Shown here in pieces: positions 1 through 10,126 of a stretch of 23,774 nt of DNA; the stretch's first letter is position 1; each line of letters starts with the position of its first letter. This stretch comes from Parachlorella kessleri. Its lineage: Eukaryota; Chlorophyta; Trebouxiophyceae; Chlorellales; Chlorellaceae. The translations under genes and the position numbers were made by a program. The stretch is taken from the NCBI GenBank assembly GCA_001598975.1, contig BBXU01001963.1, positions 1 to 23,774 on the forward strand, read 5' to 3'. The notes beneath the pieces were generated by a model, which was given only the letters and a program-made list of their open reading frames with translations, did not search any database and was not told the DNA's origin.

Positions 1-5
1 GTACC

Positions 6-78
6 CTTAGGGGTTATTGGCATTGGGTGTGGCTGTAGCTTATAGGTGAGGAGACCCAGCAGCTGCAAGCAGCCCTTG
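6..78 (+). repeat. Dispersed repeat, copy A (5' portion, window-edge)
   Basis: This stretch matches 2196-2268 with only a few mismatches. The shared part includes a long run through tgtggctgtagctta and the following gaggagacccagcagctgca. After about position 78 the two copies diverge. It may continue to the left beyond the window. Confidence 0.8.
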
Positions 79-463
79 CCAAGCTCCGTGTGGTGCCTTA
101 ACCATTAATGTAGTCCGGCACGTCACATTATGTGGCCAGCCTTTTTGTGTGGTTACTTGTAGTTATATATATCCATGTCGTTCTTGTAGTTTGTATTTGG
201 GGACTTTGGTTACTGTTTGATCGATTAGACATGCCTCGATGCTTCTGGTACCTTGGGTACTGCGGATAAGCCCAACTAACTCCCAACAACTAGTTCTAGC
301 AACTTCTTTGCTGGATACTCCTCCCTTTCCTCTCTGAACAGGGTTTAGGGTCCTTCTCTTTCCCTTCTGATACTTAGAAAAGGCCAAGTTCTCCTATGTT
401 CGGGGTCTTTTTCCTTGTCCTTCCCCTGACTGGTCGTCCGTCCACCATCTAGGGTTTAGCATG

Positions 464-673
464 GTACCCAGGGGATACTCATCTGGTATGGGTACAAAAA
501 GTTACATCTCCTCTTGCATGGGTACCCATTGGTACCCATGGTCCCCTACAAAGCTGTACAAATTCGTACTGGTGAAACTTGGTACTTTATTGTGCCAGTG
601 CCAAACTGTGGCAAGTGGTACCCATAGCAGCAGGCACCGCCTTGTGCCAGTCATGGTTTGTACTACAGTGTAC
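464..673. repeat. GTAC-rich patch 1
   Basis: Ten GTAC tetramers occur in 210 bp (464, 492, 522, 532, 556, 566, 582, 618, 660 and 670), several inside GGTACC or GGGTACC. Chance would give about one. No gene accounts for it. A similar patch lies at 2920-3066. Confidence 0.7.
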
Positions 674-1399
674 CAACAGAAAGCAGCACATACTGCTACA
701 TGGACAGGTAGCTGCCTCCGATTACATTGGCATGCTGGGCTTTTGACTGGGCACCCCTGCCAATCAGCTTGTAGATCACTGTCCATACCCACAGTTCGGC
801 TACGAGCTAGACTCCGATCTTACAAGTGAGTTCAGCAGCCAGCCACGTCCGCCAAGTGTAGAAGCACAAAGCTTAAGCAAAGGTTATATTTTAGTAACGC
901 CGCCAATACTTGCTGCGATGCGGCTGCCAGTAGTCGCTATAGTGAGGCTAGCTCAAACCACACCGCCTCAGCAAGCCCCTAGAGATATTAGATCTGTAGC
1001 ATAGCAAAAGGAGCGGGTGTCACGGACATCGGAGTGCATACCTGGAGCTGCCCTATGCAAGCTTTGGGATTCCTTGCAACAAATTTTGCTGTCAACAAGC
1101 GTCCCTACAAGTCCACAGGTAGAAGTGCGTACTAGCAAATCTTGCACTGCACTCCAGCACTGCAACACATAGCGCAAAGTAACAGCTCCTAAGCAGCGCA
1201 TGCTGGCAGTGTAGGGCAGCCCCCTCCCTCAGTCGCAGCACAGGAAGTGCTTGTCAGCTTCAGTGCATATACTCCGCTGAACTCGCACTTGCCTTGGAAC
1301 CCCGCGCAGGTAAACGGCTTGAACGGCGGCAACTGTGGCTCATCCCCAGTTGCCAAGTTTGGGAACCAGGGGACACACTTCAATCAATAACTGTTATTG

Positions 1400-1448
1400 C
1401 CTGGAGTACCGCGCCTAGAGAACCGCGCCTGGAGTAGCGCGCCTGCAG
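1400..1448 (+). repeat. 14-bp tandem repeat, about 3.5 units
   Basis: Units cctggagtaccgcg (1400-1413), cctagagaaccgcg (1414-1427) and cctggagtagcgcg (1428-1441) are followed by a partial unit cctgcag. No coding role is visible. Confidence 0.8.
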
Positions 1449-2195
1449 AATGAAAGTAAACTCTTTAGGGATGGATGCAAGCTTCCTTGGCTGTGCAGCA
1501 CTTCTGGCAGGCTCCTCCTGCACTGCAACCTGTGGGGCACCCACGGCCACGCAGCCTACCTTGCGGGTCTGTCCTTGTTTGGTAAGAGCGCCCCAGCCAC
1601 GGCTTTCAGTCTTGTCCTTGGCTCACTAATAAAACTCCTATCCTGGACACCTGTAAAGCACGGCTTACAAGTGGCCGTGATCAAACAGTGCCAGCGAAAC
1701 GCCGCTAAGGAGTTGACTGGCCAGAGTTGGGTCAACACGCACCCACGCTCTCCACGGTCAACGCCGTGAGGCTACACGCGTTGGCTTCGCCGACCTCATA
1801 TTCGCCCAAGCCTGATCTTGCTGGCACCGCCTCATGGCCGATGGGTCGGATCGATCATCTGATGAGCGACAAGGCTTCATTTAGTTCAGCTGAGATTCAA
1901 GAATGAAATACGACGGAGACAGCCACCGCAGTGCGCACTTGCAAGGACTTGGCATGCTAGCATGCTCACACTTGATCGCAAATCTTTGACTTTGGGTCAA
2001 GGTATCCCTGGCCCTGGAGGAGAGCTCGTGAATCGCAACGAGTTGTGCTCTAAGGTGAGGTTAGTCATCGGCCTTAGCTACAAGATGGCGGGGGCGGACG
2101 GCCCTGCAGGTTTAAATAGGGCAGCTGCGCCTGTCCTGACTTTTTGCCCGAGGCCTACCCGGGCTGGCTGCTGCAGGGCTGGCGCATTGCTGGCT

Positions 2196-2617
2196 CTTAG
2201 GGGTTCTTGGCGTTTGGGTGTGGCTGTAGCTTACAGGTGAGGAGACCCAGCAGCTGCAAGCAGCTCTGTGCTGAACTGGCCAGGCATCCATGGCGACGGT
2301 TACGGTTGGCTGTCACTCTGCAACCGTCAACTACCACAGGCAACGGCCACCAGCAGGCTGAGCAACACCTCAAGGGTGAACTGCTGTAGGCTCAGCAGGA
2401 GCAGGAGGCTGCTGTGCTGCTCGTCACCAAACCCCAAAGTCACCTGCATCGTCGCCATGGCCAAGTGTGATCACTGGCAGGCTTCGCTAGCTAAGGGATG
2501 GGTGCATTGCAGCAGCACAGGGACAACCAATCTAACTTCTAGGCCTCCCACTCCACATCGTGCTGTAGCAGCAGAACAGGCTGGGCTGGCTGGCAGTCAA
2601 AGCACTGCAAGGGAGTG
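2196..2617 (+). repeat. Dispersed repeat, copy B (longest copy)
   Basis: The first part (2196-2268) matches the left end of the window. The second part (2266-2617) matches 3428-3774 over about 350 bp at roughly 90-95% identity by eye. The long frame in this copy is broken by small indels in the other copy, for example near 2410-2440 against 3570-3600. The unit is therefore probably not under protein-coding constraint. No terminal inverted repeats or transposase/reverse-transcriptase motifs were seen. It could be a fragment of a non-autonomous transposable element or a local segmental duplication. Confidence 0.85.
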
Positions 2618-2919
2618 TCAGGTCACCCCCAGGTCAGCAGGCACCGCATGGGCGCTGGAGCCACTGTGCGCCACAGCGGTGTGCATATCGACCTTGTCAT
2701 GTCAAGAATAAACGGAAGCTATGATCGTGGGCTAGGACACTGTACTAGTGCACTCTCAGCCCCGCTCCAGGTGCATTGTATTGGTGCCTCAAGACAAGTG
2801 TTGTGCCGTGCAAGCATTGTTGCAACTGTGCACCCTCGCCAATAGTACAAAGAAGTAGGGTATAGCCAGGGCCACCAGTGGCTACCTTACTGCAGAGACA
2901 CCCCAGTGTAGGAGATTGC

Positions 2920-3066
2920 AACAGTACTGGTGGGGTATACCTGCCAACTTTGTACTTATGAGCACTGGTCCTAGGTGGGTACAAAAAAGCACACCTGCAA
3001 GGGTGCAATCGGGTACCAGGCTAGCACGGGTACACAAAGGTACCATATAGTGCAGTCCAATATGGT
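2920..3066. repeat. GTAC-rich patch 2
   Basis: Seven GTAC tetramers occur in about 150 bp, including three GGTACC. The block gggtacaaaaa near 2974 is shared with patch 1 near 490. The patch lies between repeat copies B and C. Confidence 0.65.
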
Positions 3067-3427
3067 ACCGAGTGGGTGCCCATGCAAGTCAGCACCCACT
3101 GGATACAATGCTTTGGCCTAGATGCACCTGCCCGTGCAGCCATCCCCTATATATGTAAAAAGAGTACAGTATATAGGAACGTAAGTCTCCGGAGGTGTCA
3201 CAGAGTCAGCAGGAACACACTGGAAAGGAAAGACCCAGCACCGGTGTGTCCGTGCTGTTCGACATTGCTCAGTACAACGTCAGCCCTCTCTCTCTAGCAT
3301 CACTACCGAACTCTAGAGCACAGTCGGGTGGTTCTGCACCCACAAGTCACAAACGAACCAGAGAATCTAGAAGCCCTTGACACTCAGAACGCGAAAAATT
3401 CTGGGTGACCTGCGGTTTCTTGGCACC

Positions 3428-3774
3428 CTGTGCTCAACAGGCCAGGCATCCATGGCGACGGTTACGGTTGGCTGTCACTCTGCAACCGTCAACTACCACA
3501 GGCAACGACCACCAGCAGGCTGAGCAACACCTCTAGGGTGAACTGCTGTAGGCTCACCAGGAGCAGGAGGCTGCTGCTCGTCACCAAAGCCCCAAGTCAC
3601 CTGCATCAACGCCATGGCCAAGGGTGACCACTGGCAGGCTTTGCTAGCTAAGGGATGGGTGCATCGCAGCAGCACAGGGACAACTTATCTAAGTTCTAGG
3701 CCTCTCTATCCACATCGTGCTGTAGCAGCAGAACAGGCTGGGCTGGCTGGCAGTCAAAGCACTGCAAGGGAGTG
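3428..3774 (+). repeat. Dispersed repeat, copy C
   Basis: This is a direct repeat of 2266-2617. The match begins at ctgtgct and ends at the gggagtg just after tcaaagcactgcaa; beyond that the sequences part (gtcaggtc in B, gagagcga in C). The 5' part present in copies A and B is missing here, so the three copies have different ends. Confidence 0.85.
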
Positions 3775-4318
3775 GAGAGCGAGATTAATGACTAACCAGG
3801 GCGCATGCCAGGCGCTGGCGGCCCTAAAAAACCCACAGCAAATTGCACTCGCCGCCAACTATTGAATGCTCGCTATGTTTCACTCCACTCTCTCCTCCAG
3901 TGGAGCCGACAGCATTAAGGAGAGAATATTTGCAGCTCACGTTCATTGCGCGTCGCTTCGCTTGCATAATCACCACCGTGTGCTCGAGTCAAGCCGGTAC
4001 CAGCACTGACCAGCGCTACCGGTAGCACAGTGCTGGCCTGTCGGGAGTCCCCAAGCTCCGCTCTCTCTTCATCATAGACCCTCTCATAAAGCTTGCAGTG
4101 CTGCAGCCCTGTTGCCCTGGGCTTGCTGCTGTCTAGACAGCACTGGGTAAGGCGAGCCAGGCCAAGAGTCGGCTTGGTCCCCCCCTCAGCTCACCCAAGA
4201 TGCCCACTAGCATCCGGTGCCTTGGACGCAACTTCGGGTGCTGCAGGCGTCTTGCGCCTTCAACCTCGCCCATGCTCCTGTATCTCCTTCTGGCGCTCGG
4301 CGGTAGGGCCACTGATCA

Positions 4319-4383
4319 GTGGGTCGCAGGAGATTAGGCCAGGCATCATGATCGTGGGTCGCAGGAAATAGGCCAGGCATGCA
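4319..4383 (+). repeat. 35-bp tandem repeat, two units
   Basis: gtgggtcgcagg followed by taggccaggcat occurs at 4319 and again at 4354, with small differences between the units. It lies in the region upstream of the secreted-protein gene. Confidence 0.8.
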
Positions 4384-4738
4384 GGTCAAAAGAACCACCA
4401 AGTGCGTGCTTTCAAATAGCCGATAGAAAACTTGAGCAAGCTCAGGCACGTTGGGATAACTGGAACTTGTTTGAAAGCACAACCTGATTTCTCCGCCCTC
4501 AGGGGCATGTCTCCCATGCCGTAGCTGGGGCCCAGGGTGGCCGCCTCACTGGCAGGCAGCCCCCACTCCTTGCTGCATTTAGTGCCCAGGAGGCCGCGAC
4601 AGCCAAGTGAGTGGACCCCAGCACGGCTGTGAAGCGGGTGTGGCAGCCGGCTGCTGCTGCTGCTGGAGGTGCTTGCCAGGCACCACCAACCAGTAGTGTG
4701 CACACGGGGGACCCGGGGAGGGGGGGGGGGTAGATGCC

Positions 4739-6064
4739 ATGGGGACCAGTGCCTCCCTGCGCCTGCTGCCCTGCCTCCCCTCAACGTGGACTGCCGTGCT
4801 GTGGGCTGCAGTGCACCTGCTGTTGTCATTGTGCTTTCCGGCCTGCAGACCTCGAGCCCTTCGTGTGGACTATGGCTTCTCCGGCGGGCCATCCTGTCGC
4901 GACTTCTGGCAAGCGTCGGGGCCCCAGCAAGACCAGCCGCCGGTCACGGCCTGGCGCCAGGCAGTCAAGGCGACCATGCTGGGAGGCATTCAGGACAAAG
5001 GTGTGTCTGCTACTGTGGCCAGTATCAGCGTCGTCTGCAACGACCCGGCGCCCGAGTTCCAGAGCGATCTTCGGCGGCTGATCATCACTGTCACGCTGAC
5101 GCCAGACCTTACCTTGGAAGAGCTGAACTTGGTAAGCCACGCTCCCAAGTCGGTGGTGCGGTGTCTCCGTAGGTGGCCTAAGAGCAACTTGTAAGAGTGT
5201 TGTTGCGTGCCCTGGTGTTCAAGAGGTTTTGGGGGTAGGGTGTGAAGGCCCGGGAAGTATCCCCTGCTCTGCCTGCTGCCTCTTCTGGCAGAGAAACCGG
5301 GGTACTGGGTGACAGGCAGCAGCACCTGCAGCAGGGAGGAAAGCGTGGCAGCATCATGCATGCGCATGAAGTGCATCCTGGCCTGTCAGTCTGGCGGAGC
5401 CGCAGCTGCACCCTGATCTTATACTATTGGTGTCACTCAGGTGGACCTGGGATATAGGAAGTTGGAGTTCCTGGGCACGCTGGATGACACCTTCAGTAGT
5501 GTTGCCGGTGACAGCTCGCCATTCGCCCCGGTCATGTGGGACTACTCGGTGAGTGAGGCTACTGGAATGCCAGGGCCCCTTTGGGGGCTAGTTGCAGCAG
5601 CCGCCGCCGCAGCAGCAGCAGCGGCAGCGGCGGCGGCGGCGGCGGCGACATCCGTGCCATGGGAGGTCCTTCGCAGCAGCCGTGGTACAAGGCTAGCCTG
5701 GTACTGGTGGCTACGGTCCTGCGTGGCTGCTAACACGCCCCACTGAAGGCGTGGGCTGGGCTGCGTTGTTGCCGGCAGGGGGTGTCCCTGTGTTCACTAC
5801 TGGCCCTCCTGCATGGGCACCACCTTCCCTGGGCTGCTGAGGGGCTGGTGCCTTTGCGCCTTCTGCAAGATGGTCTGTACATGACACGCGGGAGTGACAG
5901 AGCGGGGTGGCGGGGGGGCCACTGTGACAGTGAGGAGAGGTCAATAAGAGCACCGCTTGCACCGCTCTGGTTTGCAGGATGGTGACACTCAGTATCTCTG
6001 CGCAGTCGGCCTTGGTGGATGCCCCCCACTCCGGTGGGACCCAACCTCGGTCGTTATACTCTAA
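4739..6064 (+). CDS. Unrecognised secreted/ER-targeted protein, 3 exons, 195 aa
   Basis: Proposed exons are 4739-5131, 5441-5548 and 5978-6064 (TAA), all phase 0, with gtaagc/cag and gtgagt/cag introns. The start sits in a good context (gccATGG). Residues 1-35 look like a signal peptide: a long hydrophobic stretch (WTAVLWAAVHLLLSLCF) ending near FPA. The rest is a soluble domain of about 160 residues with a strand-like segment LRRLIITVTLTP near 112-123 and a C-terminal part containing APVMWDYSDGDTQYLC. Five Cys after the signal (CRP, PSC, VVCND, YLC, GGC) suit a disulfide-bonded extracellular protein. I do not recognise the family. Exon 3 could instead splice on, for example at the gt near 6034, so the C-terminus is the weakest part. 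The neighbour downstream is convergent. Confidence 0.5.
5594..5647 (+). repeat. (GCN)18 trinucleotide run in intron 2 of the secreted-protein gene
   Basis: This is an imperfect GCA/GCC/GCG run of 54 bp. Read in the exon 2 frame it would give polyalanine if intron 2 were retained; the frame stays open to about 5746. I treat it as intronic because a standard donor (gtgagt at 5549) precedes it. Confidence 0.75.
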
Positions 6065-6982
6065 GCATCGGGGCAGTCAGCTTGGAGTCCTGGGCTCAAG
6101 TGTGGATGCTACACCACCGCTGCCCAGCCACACACGCACGCCGACACATTTGATGATGGCGGCTGGTAGTGCGGCCTACATGTACAGCTCAGCTAAGGTC
6201 TGCCAAGGGGTGGGCTGGATGCTCTGTGGGGTTACCCCTCAGCCAGTAAGTCTCTCTGGGGTACCCGGATGAGAGCTAGCAGGCACACATAGGTACATTC
6301 ATGTTCCTTGCCTTCGCTTGCTCAAACCTAAGTTGGTTTCATTCTTTGGCAATGAAGGGGTTGTTTGAGGACTGCCTCGCATCAAGCAGGGTATATGGTG
6401 ACCTGCCTTCTTAGCCTATCCCACTGCCATAGACTCACTATAACAGTGCTGCACTGGATACATTAAAGGTACCTTGGCACATCGCTTTTCACGATACAAC
6501 TTGTGTGGTTAGATCAACTGGCTTAGGCGTCACTTGCAAGCACCGACCAATTGGTCAGTGGCAGCGAGGCCAAGCCCAGTCTACCCAAGAAAGCACAGGC
6601 AACACAGAGTACCAACTGCGCTTGGGCGGTCAGCACTGCGGGCCATTTTCATCCTCAAAGCATCACAGGCTCGTGGCTCTGACCTCCCAAAACAGCATAT
6701 GGTTTCAAGCATGGGTGGCAGGTAGTGCGGACCGGGAGAGAGAGCTGGGCTGTACTAGCAGAACTGGATGCAGACTGCGACTTTGTTTCAAACCTGGGCT
6801 CGTGCGCCCGTGGCAGCAGCACAACCGCCACCGCCCAGGCCATGTCATATCGCATTTATATGACACCAAACTCTTCCACCAAGGTGGGCAGCTGCACAGG
6901 ACACCACATTCAAGTACCAAAATGCCCTGCTATTTGGCAGCAACACATCCTGCTGCCCCCTACCGCACATCGCCTGCCTTTC
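6065..6982. other. Convergent intergenic region (3' ends of two genes)
   Basis: This lies between the stop of the secreted-protein gene (+) and the stop of the fibrillin gene (-). No gene is supported. It must contain both 3' untranslated regions. I saw no clear TGTAA-type chlorophyte polyadenylation signal on either strand. A segment near 6708-6762 resembles part of an ABCI12 intron (see the repeat at 11706). Confidence 0.5.
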
Positions 6983-9783
6983 TCACCCCTTGCTCCCATC
7001 AGCAGCCCCTTCCGCCGGCAGCTGCACCTCCTCCCTGTCAGTGTTGTCCTCCAGCTGACCGCCCCGCCAGAAGCAAACTGTCAGCCCAGCACCTAAGAGG
7101 GCTGCCAGAGCGCCAAGGGCCCGCGCTGCAGTGGGTATGGAGGGGCGGGAAGCGGCCAGGGCGCCGGCGCCTACCAAGCCAGAGAGGACGGCTGTGAGGA
7201 GGAGGAGCCCCAAGGGAGAGGTGCGCTCTAGACCCACTTGGTCCATGCCTGCATGCAAGATCTGCTCTACTTACACTAGTAGCCATCTGTGCAAAATCAC
7301 GTGCGTGCGTGTGCGTGTGCATGGGTGTGGGTGTGTGTGTTCATCACATGATGCGCACCCTCCAGATGTTGAAGTACATGAGAAGCGCAACCACGATTGG
7401 AGGTATGCGTATCGCCCAGAGGACAGGTGGGCTCCCCGCGGTTCATGCCACCATAGCACCTGGTGGTCGACATGTAGGAGCATGATATTCAGGGCACACC
7501 GGTTCAGGGGTTGGTGCTTGGAATGGCAGTGGGAAGCCTGCAGGCAGACTTGGCCCCCTCCCGCGCCACCCGGCACCCACCCACCCACCTGCCCGGTCCG
7601 CCTGGCCGCCGCGCGTGAACACAAACAGCGAGCCCCTGCTGCCGCGCCCCAGCCGCACTCTCTCATCCAGGTAGGTCGTCTTCAGTACCACGCTGCTGGT
7701 GCCGCCCAGGCGGGTGTGCACGCCCCCGGGCAACGATATGACCGCCGGGTCAAAGAAGACCTGCGGCATGAGTCACAGGGCCAAAGAAGACCTTCGGCGT
7801 GTGTGGGGGCGAGGGTATGCGCGGGTGTGGGTTGGTGGGCATGGTTGTGGGTTGGCGGGTGTCTTGGGAGTGCTGCCTCAGAGCTCTCAGGCCAGAGGGT
7901 GTGCAGTGGCATGGCAAGCCATGTCACACTAGAACATCAGTTGCATCCAGCCTTGTCAGTGTATCACCCAGTAACCCTTGATCCCCCTGGCAGGTACGGT
8001 AGGTATCTCCATAGCAGCCCCGGAAAACATCACAGATCTACAGCAAAAGCCACGCCAAAGGGCCTCATGGGGACAAGTCCCCCAACTGCTTGCCTTGACG
8101 GTGTCCTTGTTGTTGGGGCCCCCCTCCACCTCGGGGATGCTGACCAGCTTGCCCCGCAAACCCACTGCGCCGGGCAGCACCCCCAGCAGCGCAAACTGGA
8201 CCTGCAGCAGGAGCACCGTGGACGAGTAAGTAGGGCTCCAAAGCATGCCTTACCAACTGGCACAAGCATTTCAAGGCTGCCTCTCTGCTGGTTGCACGAA
8301 GGGCTGGCATGAGCAACAAATGGCATTCAGGGCACACTTTGCGGCGTAAGCCTCCACACTGCCTTGCAGTGAGAGCAACCCAAGGTCCTTTACCTCACGC
8401 TGCCCGGGCACTTGTTGAGTGCCCAAGGCTGCCCTGGTGCCCAAGGCTGCACACACAGACCGTCCCTCCTCACCTTGTTGGTTACAATGTCTGGTGCCAG
8501 CACACTTTGTGCGAGCATAGTGGTGCCAAAGAGCACCTTGCCTATTCCCGTTCGGAAGCGTCCGCCCGCAGCTGCAACAGCAAGTCAGCCCGGGAGTCAG
8601 GGTTACAATATGCATACAACCGTCCGACTCAACCTCCTTCATGTTCACATTTCCGGCAACCTCTATAAACTATGATTTAGGCCCTCTATAGCACACCTTG
8701 GGGTAGCACCCCTTTGTAGCATCCAGCCTATCCGCTAGCACACCATCAGTGAGTGGACAGATAAAGGTGGGCCGGCGAGCCCTGCAATGCTGCAATTGCA
8801 ATGCTGGGCTGCTGCCCTTGCTGCCCATAGTGCTGCTCCCACTTACGTTGGCCCAGCTGCCTGTTGCCGGTGGAGACGTACGCCACATTGTAGTTACCAT
8901 ACACAAGCGGGTTGTCCAGTGGCCGAGGCTCCTGGGAGGTCAGGGGTGGGTTGGAGGGGTTAGCCATGCTGGCAACCCCGTAAAGGAATAGGGACTGTCT
9001 GTCGATGCAGGACACCTTTACAATCTGTGAAGCCATCGTAAAGCAACAGCGCTACCAGCCAGCATGCCAACGAGGCCTTGCCGTCGCTGGCTTAACGCTG
9101 GGTTGCGGATGCACCTGACAGCCAACAGCAGCACTGGCACAGGTAGTCCCATTCATTGCTGGGATCCACAGGCTGCAGGTAATGTATATAGTGCATAAGC
9201 TGCTCTGTGTGCTTAGTGGACAAAATCAGAGTACTTGCCTGGGTTTCTCCAAAGGCCTCCAGTTGGTTTAAGAGGCTGTCAATCTCTTCTCGCTGCTCAG
9301 GCGTGGCCCGGTCTCCGCTATCTGCAAGCGTTTAGCAAGAAGCTTTTTAAGCAAGAACGGCTTGTTGTATGTTTGACAACAGATGTGTCCCCTTGGGATT
9401 TGGGCTATACAGTGGCGGTGCACAATGATGCTCGCTCTGATTCCGGTGCACATTCCTGCCAGCAGGACATCGTGGCCCCTTGACCTGCTTTGCCAGCGCG
9501 CACCTGTGCCTTCTATCAGCTGCAGAACCCTGTCAACAGCTGCAGTGGGGTCAAAGGGCTTCTGGGGGGCTGCAGCACTAGCATCCTCTATCACAGCTGC
9601 TCCAGTGGACTGCCGCGTAACAACCTGTCGCTGAGGTAACCGAGAGTGGCTGTGCCTAGTCCAGCTCAGTCGGTGCAGCTTGTGCAATCTGCAGTATTCA
9701 CTTCTTGCTGCAGGTGGTGCAGGCCTTGCAAGGGACGAAGGGTTCTCAGCGATACGGGTGGTGGGAGTCGCATGGCGATGCAT
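6983..9783 (-). CDS. PAP/fibrillin (plastid-lipid-associated) protein with C-terminal membrane hairpin, 7 exons, 363 aa
   Basis: Exons (minus) are 9783-9504, 9321-9239, 8931-8847, 8571-8474, 8201-8094, 7760-7589 and 7248-6983. Fibrillins bind lipids and quinones in plastoglobules and thylakoids. Residues 1-80 are rich in Arg/Ser/Ala, like a transit peptide. The domain starts at DRVLQLIEGTD (about 84), continues with EQREEIDSLLNQLE, then NPLVYGNYNVAYVSTG (about 128-143) and PAGGRFRTGIGKVLF. It ends with the typical TTYLDERVRLGRGSRGSLF block (about 247-265). Two hydrophobic segments follow (about 287-308 and 316-337), then an acidic tail. Introns 2 and 5 use GC donors (gcaagt, gcaagc); frame and family conservation require this. 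The start is uncertain: an in-frame ATG at 10008 would add 75 residues. It may be closest to the plant PAP6 type, but that is from memory. It is divergent from the ABCI12-like gene. Confidence 0.88.
7301..7340 (+). repeat. GT-rich simple repeat in fibrillin intron 6
   Basis: A gcgtgcgtgtgcgtgtgc-like run lies within the intron 7249-7588. It is a microsatellite with no coding role. Confidence 0.6.
7778..7798 (-). repeat. Decoy duplicate of fibrillin exon 6 acceptor
   Basis: On the minus strand gccgaag/gtcttctttggccc lies 31 bp upstream of the real acceptor gccgcag/GTCTTCTTTGACCC (7767-7747). The duplicate has AAG where the acceptor needs CAG, so it should be inactive. Confidence 0.8.
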
Positions 9784-10126
9784 GACGTCCGTCCAAGCGA
9801 CAGGTTTGCAAGTCGGGTTGTTTCGGATATAGAATGGGGCTCGTTGGTACGACAGGGGTACAGGCAACAGAGGCAGGGCATTCCATTGGCTTCTCGTTGC
9901 GGCAATCCGGCATGGATTGAACACAGATACTGGGTACCAGGCGCCAGAACCTGGTACCCCAGGCATTCTTGTGGAGTCTGCAAAGGCCCTCCTCCTGACG
10001 GACGTCATACATTTGAGAGCATGCGGGCAACATGCAGGGCGTCTTGGTCGGGACACCCCGCAGCCATCTTCCACAGGAAGGTCCTGCAGTGTCCGAGCAG
10101 GACTTCCGTGTGTGCCGTCACAGCTG
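9784..10126. promoter_or_regulatory. Putative bidirectional promoter between fibrillin (-) and ABCI12-like (+) genes
   Basis: The two coding starts are 343 bp apart and point away from each other. The interval holds a perfect 12-bp inverted repeat: atgacgtccgtc at 9782-9793 and gacggacgtcat at 9997-10008. Both contain the GACGTC core typical of bZIP sites. A hairpin lies between them (9932-9959). The left arm overlaps the proposed fibrillin start codon. If the fibrillin start is really at 10008, part of this stretch would be coding and the shared region would shrink to about 120 bp. Confidence 0.45.
9932..9959. repeat. Perfect 10-bp inverted repeat (hairpin) between divergent genes
   Basis: gggtaccagg, an 8-nt spacer (cgccagaa), then cctggtaccc. 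The arms contain GGTACC, like the GTAC-rich patches at the left of the window. Confidence 0.85.

Larger units (their letters stand above)
1..4738. other. Gene-poor, repeat-bearing left flank; no supported gene
   Basis: I looked for spliced or intact genes on both strands and found none I can support. Open frames here are short, overlap on opposite strands and resemble no family I know. What the stretch holds is listed separately: pieces of a dispersed repeat, two GTAC-rich patches, a 14-bp and a 35-bp tandem repeat. A TATA-like stretch (tttaaata, 2111-2118) lies about 85 bp before the long repeat copy. From about 3775 to 4318, and between the listed repeats, I see nothing identifiable. The right end, up to 4738, should include the promoter and leader of the secreted-protein gene. 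A run of 11 G at 4720-4730 sits directly before that start codon. Confidence 0.6.

Noticed and set aside
502..829. Overlapping plus and minus frames of about 100-120 codons
   Set aside because: They coincide with the GTAC-rich patch, which happens to lack stops in several frames.
7131..8312. 393-codon plus-strand open frame, the longest in the window
   Set aside because: It runs antisense to fibrillin exons 5-7, whose translations match a known family at every exon with consistent phases. The plus frame is low-complexity and Pro/Arg/His-rich, a typical shadow in GC-rich DNA.
9064..9173. Possible extra fibrillin exon encoding DPSNEWDYLC in the intron between exons 2 and 3
   Set aside because: Joining GETQ directly to EPRPLDNP fits the family; the extra piece would insert unrelated sequence and shift phase.
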